Positions 61,401-64,000 of a stretch of DNA of 64,000 bases are shown piece after piece (position 1 is the stretch's first letter; every line of letters starts with the position of its first letter). Under the pieces are notes generated by a model. The model was given only the letters and a program-made list of their open reading frames with translations. It did no database searches and was not told where the DNA came from. The stretch lies in NCBI RefSeq assembly GCF_014191375.1, contig NZ_JACHWN010000010.1:101456-165455 (forward strand), in the 5' to 3' direction. Made by a program: the position numbers and the translations under genes. The stretch comes from Mesorhizobium sp. RMAD-H1. GTDB taxonomy: Bacteria; Pseudomonadota; Alphaproteobacteria; Rhizobiales; Rhizobiaceae.

Positions 61401-63150
61401 GGGTCATGAGCTTTGGTGCATTCTCGATAGCATCGGAGACGAAGCTCTATCGCCTTTAACGAGGAAGACCCTTGCTCAACTTCGAAGGAAGTTTCGCACG
61501 GGCAAGCTGCCGGAGCCCGATCATCTTGAAGCGCACTGGGTGCAATCGCCAATAAAGCGAGACAAAGCTGAAAGAATGACCGACGAGCATTGGCTTTCAG
61601 CAATGCTGAAATACGATAACGACGACCACCGCCGCCGGGGCCGTACATTTGTGGAAGGGGGCGCCAGGCAGCTTGCCAGCGAACTCCAACACCAAGCCAA
61701 GGAACAACCGCAAAGGTTCTCAGCTTTCCTGGAACAGATACCCCCAGGGGCTAATCACGCCTACGTAAACCACTTGCTTTGGGGATTAGCGGAGTCCGAG
61801 GGAGCGAGCCGTGAGGCCTTGAAGCGCGCAATTGTGACGGTTCATGAAAGGGAAGAACGAGCGTACGGGAGCGAAATTGCTCGTCTGATCGAGAAGAACC
61901 CGGAAGTGGCTGCTGATCCAGCGATTTTTGAGATCCTTGTCTGGTATGTAGAAAATGGAGACGCCAATGAGGCCGATGCCATTGACAGGTCAAATACCGA
62001 GAGAGAGGTCACAACAATCGAAGACCTAGTTAGCCAAGGGCGTCTGCATGTTCGTGGCGTGAATGGCGCTCGCGGGGCGGCGGCAGAAGCGTTGGGAACC
62101 GTTTTGTGGCACGTACCAGAAGTTGTTGAAGCGGCTTGGTCGATTGCCGAAAGGCGCGCCACGGTTGAGCCCTTGGTCAGTGTTCGTTGCTGCCTGATTC
62201 GTGCAGCCCTGCCGCTCTACAATTCAGATAAAGCGCGCTGTGCGAGACTGCTGGAGCGTATATCGGGACACCCCGAAACCTTCAACCAACCTACCCACTT
62301 TCAGGCGGCGTGGGTTAAAGCTGCTTTCCCATCCCGGCGGCTTCCGACGTTTGCAAAGGCGGCCTCCGTTTGGATCGCCTACGCCATTGAGAGAGTCATT
62401 CGACGAAGATCTGCTTCTGCGGGCAGCCCGGATGAGAGCTATTGGTTGGCTCCGCTAGTTACACATCATGGTGTCCGGTTGCTGCCGTACATCCTGCGCT
62501 TTGTACCAGAGGCGGGACAGCGGTTACTGTATCGCATGATCGTTCAAGGCGATCCTAACACCCGGGCGATCGCCGCATGGCTTGTATTCTGGCAGAGCTT
62601 TCAAGCTGAAGCGTTCTGTTCTTTGGCAGATGCGCTTGCCAAGGACGGCGTGGTATATCGCCGCCTCATGGCCGATGTCGCGTCTCACGCCATCGAGGAT
62701 GCCGAATTCAGATACCGAGCCGAAACAATTTTGCGGCGCAGCTTCAATGACGACGATAAGCAGGTAAGGAGCCAAGCAGGTGATGTTTTCAGAAACGTGA
62801 AGCCTGACCAGTTCGACCGATATCGTGAACTTGCGTATGACTTCATTCGTTCACCCGCCTTCGAAGCGGGCTCGTATGGGTTCTTCCATGCACTTGAACA
62901 CGCTGAATGCAAGGTTGACGATATTGTGGTCGCCGCCACTAAGATTCTCATGGAAGACATCAGCAAAAATGGCAACGCGGCAGGTCGGAGATCAATGGAT
63001 TTGCATCAACTGCAAGATATAATAAAAAAAGAATATGCAGTATCCGAAGGTGATCCTCCATTGCGGGCTAAGATCCTAAATCTAATAGATAGCATGCTTA
63101 AAATGGAACTTTACGGAGTTGACGCGATAGTTGGTGCACATGAGCGATAA
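58426..63150 (+). CDS. Avs-like STAND NTPase with Cap4/Mrr-like nuclease N-terminus
   Basis: 1574 residues. Residues about 5-110 fit a PD-(D/E)xK effector of the Cap4/dsDNA-nuclease type: G-G-I-A-D-K-L-G-N-R-Y-E, Glu37 and Asp40 in F-E-G-I-D, and E-W-H-Q-T-K with Gln60 and Lys62. A STAND ATPase follows: Walker A G-V-A-G-A-G-K-S (277-284), Walker B V-L-I-V-D-Q-V-D (343-350), and C-R-T-F-D-L with Arg386. Residues about 430-530 look like a winged helix, and the last 1000 are repeated helices, as in TPR-like sensors. This is the plan of Avs/AVAST proteins that sense phage terminase or portal and then degrade DNA. It is less GC-rich than its neighbours and lies next to a tRNA-Leu. No companion gene is seen. 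Confidence 0.85.
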   Translation: MFSGGIADKLGNRYEAKWLVLQLLDVIGGKSSALTFEGIDPSFKGFEFSLVRDGITEWHQTKISNPNGNWTLTALKREGVLEAFKHRFSSTKDDLCVFVSQHPARDIADLVGKAEIAKDEDEFVKSLGKGASANLDELKISWSIDDKIAFNWLNRCRFRVESQRSIESIIDTYCDFYFDNKIQTGFEILQEFLIQRINREITTESARADIKKEGKLKLKDYALDPTLAQRLHAETSAYLDTYIPFGVGRETLIRPEAEQLADRIADPNGPPVILLTGVAGAGKSGVIRELIAKLSSVATTHLAFRVDHYLDCRSPQAFGKAITGREESPVATLRGVSIGQKSVLIVDQVDAISEISGRNGAIKQAVLKLVDDVRNFGNVVIVISCRTFDLENDDRLKALKDAHGVEHIEVKLLDWENSVKPLLLSKSVAIAQFSPNQIELLRLPLNLALFFETYDPSAPTFSSRNELFRLLLEKKRKALGTDRTISWDVLEPLSRLAEWMSERQRLDAPDTVLSSFGGALNVLPSEGLLVRSRGNVNFFHESFFDYIYALTFAGRNISLEALLLQTEQHLFRRTQVRQILENLRQVDNARYLRELRSVVGNPKIRYHIQVAAAQWLGSLNDPAPEERDIVLLVDTGTGPIPALVRYAFFASPGWFDRLQVDGWVPKQLLGANTERADTVLWWLSNIASERPVEVASLLDKWWRGDPERAKRLLNWFGFVKRQKPDDALVDLCARVTRSNPPGMFEGRGQNNRDLLLHTWAGENPHGAEKVLKAYFEAWFEAHPGLHPFERDEFRDLDAHSLGELAKKAPEVFIDGTIEAFIRSIDSIALKNSNGTNDYSFMMRYASGHHFGADAFLNMFRDALAKLALGSPDKARETLKRIDPDKHEVCAHIWLETIAVNGNALKDLFVELLDCRHIFDAGWNGADWMSFASAARAVLPHLQADGIAKFDNLIAGHKPELDFASKLLQRIKADGEEEPWRTRSGATHYLSRSGHELWCILDSIGDEALSPLTRKTLAQLRRKFRTGKLPEPDHLEAHWVQSPIKRDKAERMTDEHWLSAMLKYDNDDHRRRGRTFVEGGARQLASELQHQAKEQPQRFSAFLEQIPPGANHAYVNHLLWGLAESEGASREALKRAIVTVHEREERAYGSEIARLIEKNPEVAADPAIFEILVWYVENGDANEADAIDRSNTEREVTTIEDLVSQGRLHVRGVNGARGAAAEALGTVLWHVPEVVEAAWSIAERRATVEPLVSVRCCLIRAALPLYNSDKARCARLLERISGHPETFNQPTHFQAAWVKAAFPSRRLPTFAKAASVWIAYAIERVIRRRSASAGSPDESYWLAPLVTHHGVRLLPYILRFVPEAGQRLLYRMIVQGDPNTRAIAAWLVFWQSFQAEAFCSLADALAKDGVVYRRLMADVASHAIEDAEFRYRAETILRRSFNDDDKQVRSQAGDVFRNVKPDQFDRYRELAYDFIRSPAFEAGSYGFFHALEHAECKVDDIVVAATKILMEDISKNGNAAGRRSMDLHQLQDIIKKEYAVSEGDPPLRAKILNLIDSMLKMELYGVDAIVGAHER

Positions 63151-63282
63151 ACTCATCGTTGGCCGCGACGACTGCCGATTGCCGAGCTAAGCCTGCATAG
63201 GGAATCGCCTTTGCCGGAGTGCGGCGCGAAAATTGCCTCAGGCATGTAGTCGCCAACAATCCCTATGGGCCTCGGGCTGCTT

Positions 63283-63630
63283 TCAATCGGGATGGCTTTT
63301 CCAGTTTTCTACAGATGCGATCGCCTCAGCCTGTATGACGGTAATTTCAAGGGATCGCTCATCCATCAGGCTCGCCGCGATTCTCAAGCGGTCTTGAAGA
63401 AGAGCTTTAATCGATTGGGCTTCTTTACGCGCCTGATCAGTAAGAAGAGAATTTGGCGATGTTCCTAAAACTTCAGCAATTCGGACGAGAGTTGCTAGGT
63501 CCGGCTCTCGCTTGCCGCTGACATAATTTGCATAACGACGCTCGCTGAGACCAACGCGGCGCGCGACTTCAGCATTTGGTATTCCAAGTTCTTCAGCTCT
63601 ACGGCGTAGATTCGATGCGAAGGGCAACAT
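63283..63630 (-). CDS. HTH (XRE) repressor
   Basis: 115 residues from the ATG at 63630; longer upstream frames run antisense to the neighbour. L-R-R-R-A-E-E-L-G-I-P-N-A-E-V-A-R-R-V-G-L-S-E-R-R-Y is a clean XRE domain, followed by a helical C-terminus. The palindrome at 63632-63646 abuts its start, so it should repress itself and the gene on the other strand. Confidence 0.85.
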   Translation of the reverse strand: MLPFASNLRRRAEELGIPNAEVARRVGLSERRYANYVSGKREPDLATLVRIAEVLGTSPNSLLTDQARKEAQSIKALLQDRLRIAASLMDERSLEITVIQAEAIASVENWKSHPD

Positions 63631-63631
63631 A

Positions 63632-63703
63632 GGAACAAATTGTTCCGATTGCCCACTCCACGTCCATGAACAATATGTTATCCTCGATAAGAACAAAATG
63701 TTC
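63632..63703. promoter_or_regulatory. Three operators between the HTH and membrane genes
   Basis: GGAACAAATTGTTCC (63632-63646) is a perfect palindrome. GAACAAAATGTTC (63691-63703) and GAACAATATGTTA (63668-63680, one mismatch) share the form GAACA-N3-TGTTC. All lie in the divergent promoter of the HTH gene and the membrane protein. Confidence 0.7.
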
Positions 63704-63709
63704 CTATCG

Positions 63710-63928
63710 ATGGGTGATCTCTTGGAATGGTTCTGCATTGGCGTGGAGTGGCTGGTGATTGCGATCGCGGTCTCCCCCATCGTGATCGGCATAGGCTGGG
63801 TGATGGTCGAGGGATCGATCCTTCCTCGCTTGGTTCCCCGCAAGGAAATCGAGGCCATGGCCGACGAGGTGATGCGGAACCACCCAGAAGCCCCGGAGGA
63901 CTGGGTGTTGGTTTCCACGCGGAACTGA
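63710..63928 (+). CDS. Small membrane protein under HTH control
   Basis: 72 residues from the ATG at 63710 (an ATG at 63698 lies inside an operator). Two hydrophobic stretches at about 5-30 (F-C-I-G-V-E-W-L-V-I-A-I-A-V-S-P-I) and a charged C-terminus. Divergent from the HTH gene. No family known; a toxin or signalling partner is a guess only. Confidence 0.6.
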   Translation: MGDLLEWFCIGVEWLVIAIAVSPIVIGIGWVMVEGSILPRLVPRKEIEAMADEVMRNHPEAPEDWVLVSTRN

Positions 63929-64000
63929 GCCGGTTTTTCCACCGAGAAGTGAGCCACCTCTGAGTATGGTTTTCTGATCAGGGTTTGGTCAATGGGCTGG

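Noticed and set aside
1..64000. CRISPR arrays or rRNA genes
   Set aside because: No regularly spaced palindromic repeats and no rRNA sequence were seen.
63929..64000. Possible insertion sequence end at the right edge
   Set aside because: A short tract with GTGAGCCACC recalls some IS ends, but only 72 bases are present and no inverted repeat can be checked.

Overview
The window looks like the chromosome of an alphaproteobacterium, most likely of the order Hyphomicrobiales (Rhizobiaceae or a close relative). The evidence is high GC, rhizobial-type urea uptake, GapR (DUF2312) and cysteine operons, and prophage genes of the kind common in rhizobia. The species cannot be named from the sequence alone.

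Positions 1 to about 34,000 are a long-tailed, HK97-type prophage whose left end lies outside the window. Almost everything is on the minus strand, so the gene order reads right to left. It runs: tyrosine integrase (33.9 kb); a lysogeny switch (CI-like S24 repressor at 29.06-29.74 kb facing a Cro-like gene and a phage tRNA); a CII-like gene, GapR, an MT-A70 fusion methylase, Dam, a sliding clamp and a replication-initiator-like gene with internal iterons; a NusG-like factor; HNH, terminase, portal, protease and capsid; head-tail genes, tail tube, tape measure and tail tip; and a very large tail fibre that runs off the left edge. A BrnT/BrnA toxin-antitoxin pair and a short rightward operon lie between the switch and the integrase. 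Two lone plus-strand genes interrupt the leftward block and look like cargo (morons). No holin or endolysin is visible, so they may lie left of the window. Two promoters share the operator ATGC-N5-GCAT at the same offset from the -35 box, which suggests one repressor silences both arms.

Positions 34.1-58 kb are ordinary chromosome. They hold a RbsD/FucU-like gene, small stress-type genes (DUF4142, DUF892, NTF2-like), a secretory-lipase-like hydrolase, and the complete urea ABC transporter operon urtABCDE behind a consensus sigma-54 promoter. Then come a diguanylate cyclase, a four-gene cysteine/sulfur operon (cysK-like, alaX-like, sseA, GNAT), a DEAD-box RNA helicase, and DUF1697, ilvA and adenine deaminase. 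A tripartite tricarboxylate transporter (tctC-tctB-tctA) is divergent from adenine deaminase.

Positions 58.0-64 kb are a likely island boundary. A broken tRNA-Leu precedes an intact tRNA-Leu(UAA). A lower-GC 4.7-kb gene follows, encoding a 1574-residue STAND-type NTPase with a Cap4/Mrr-like nuclease N-terminus and a long helical C-terminus. This is the best candidate for an anti-phage (Avs-like) system. Next to it is a small HTH repressor facing a small membrane protein across three palindromic operators.
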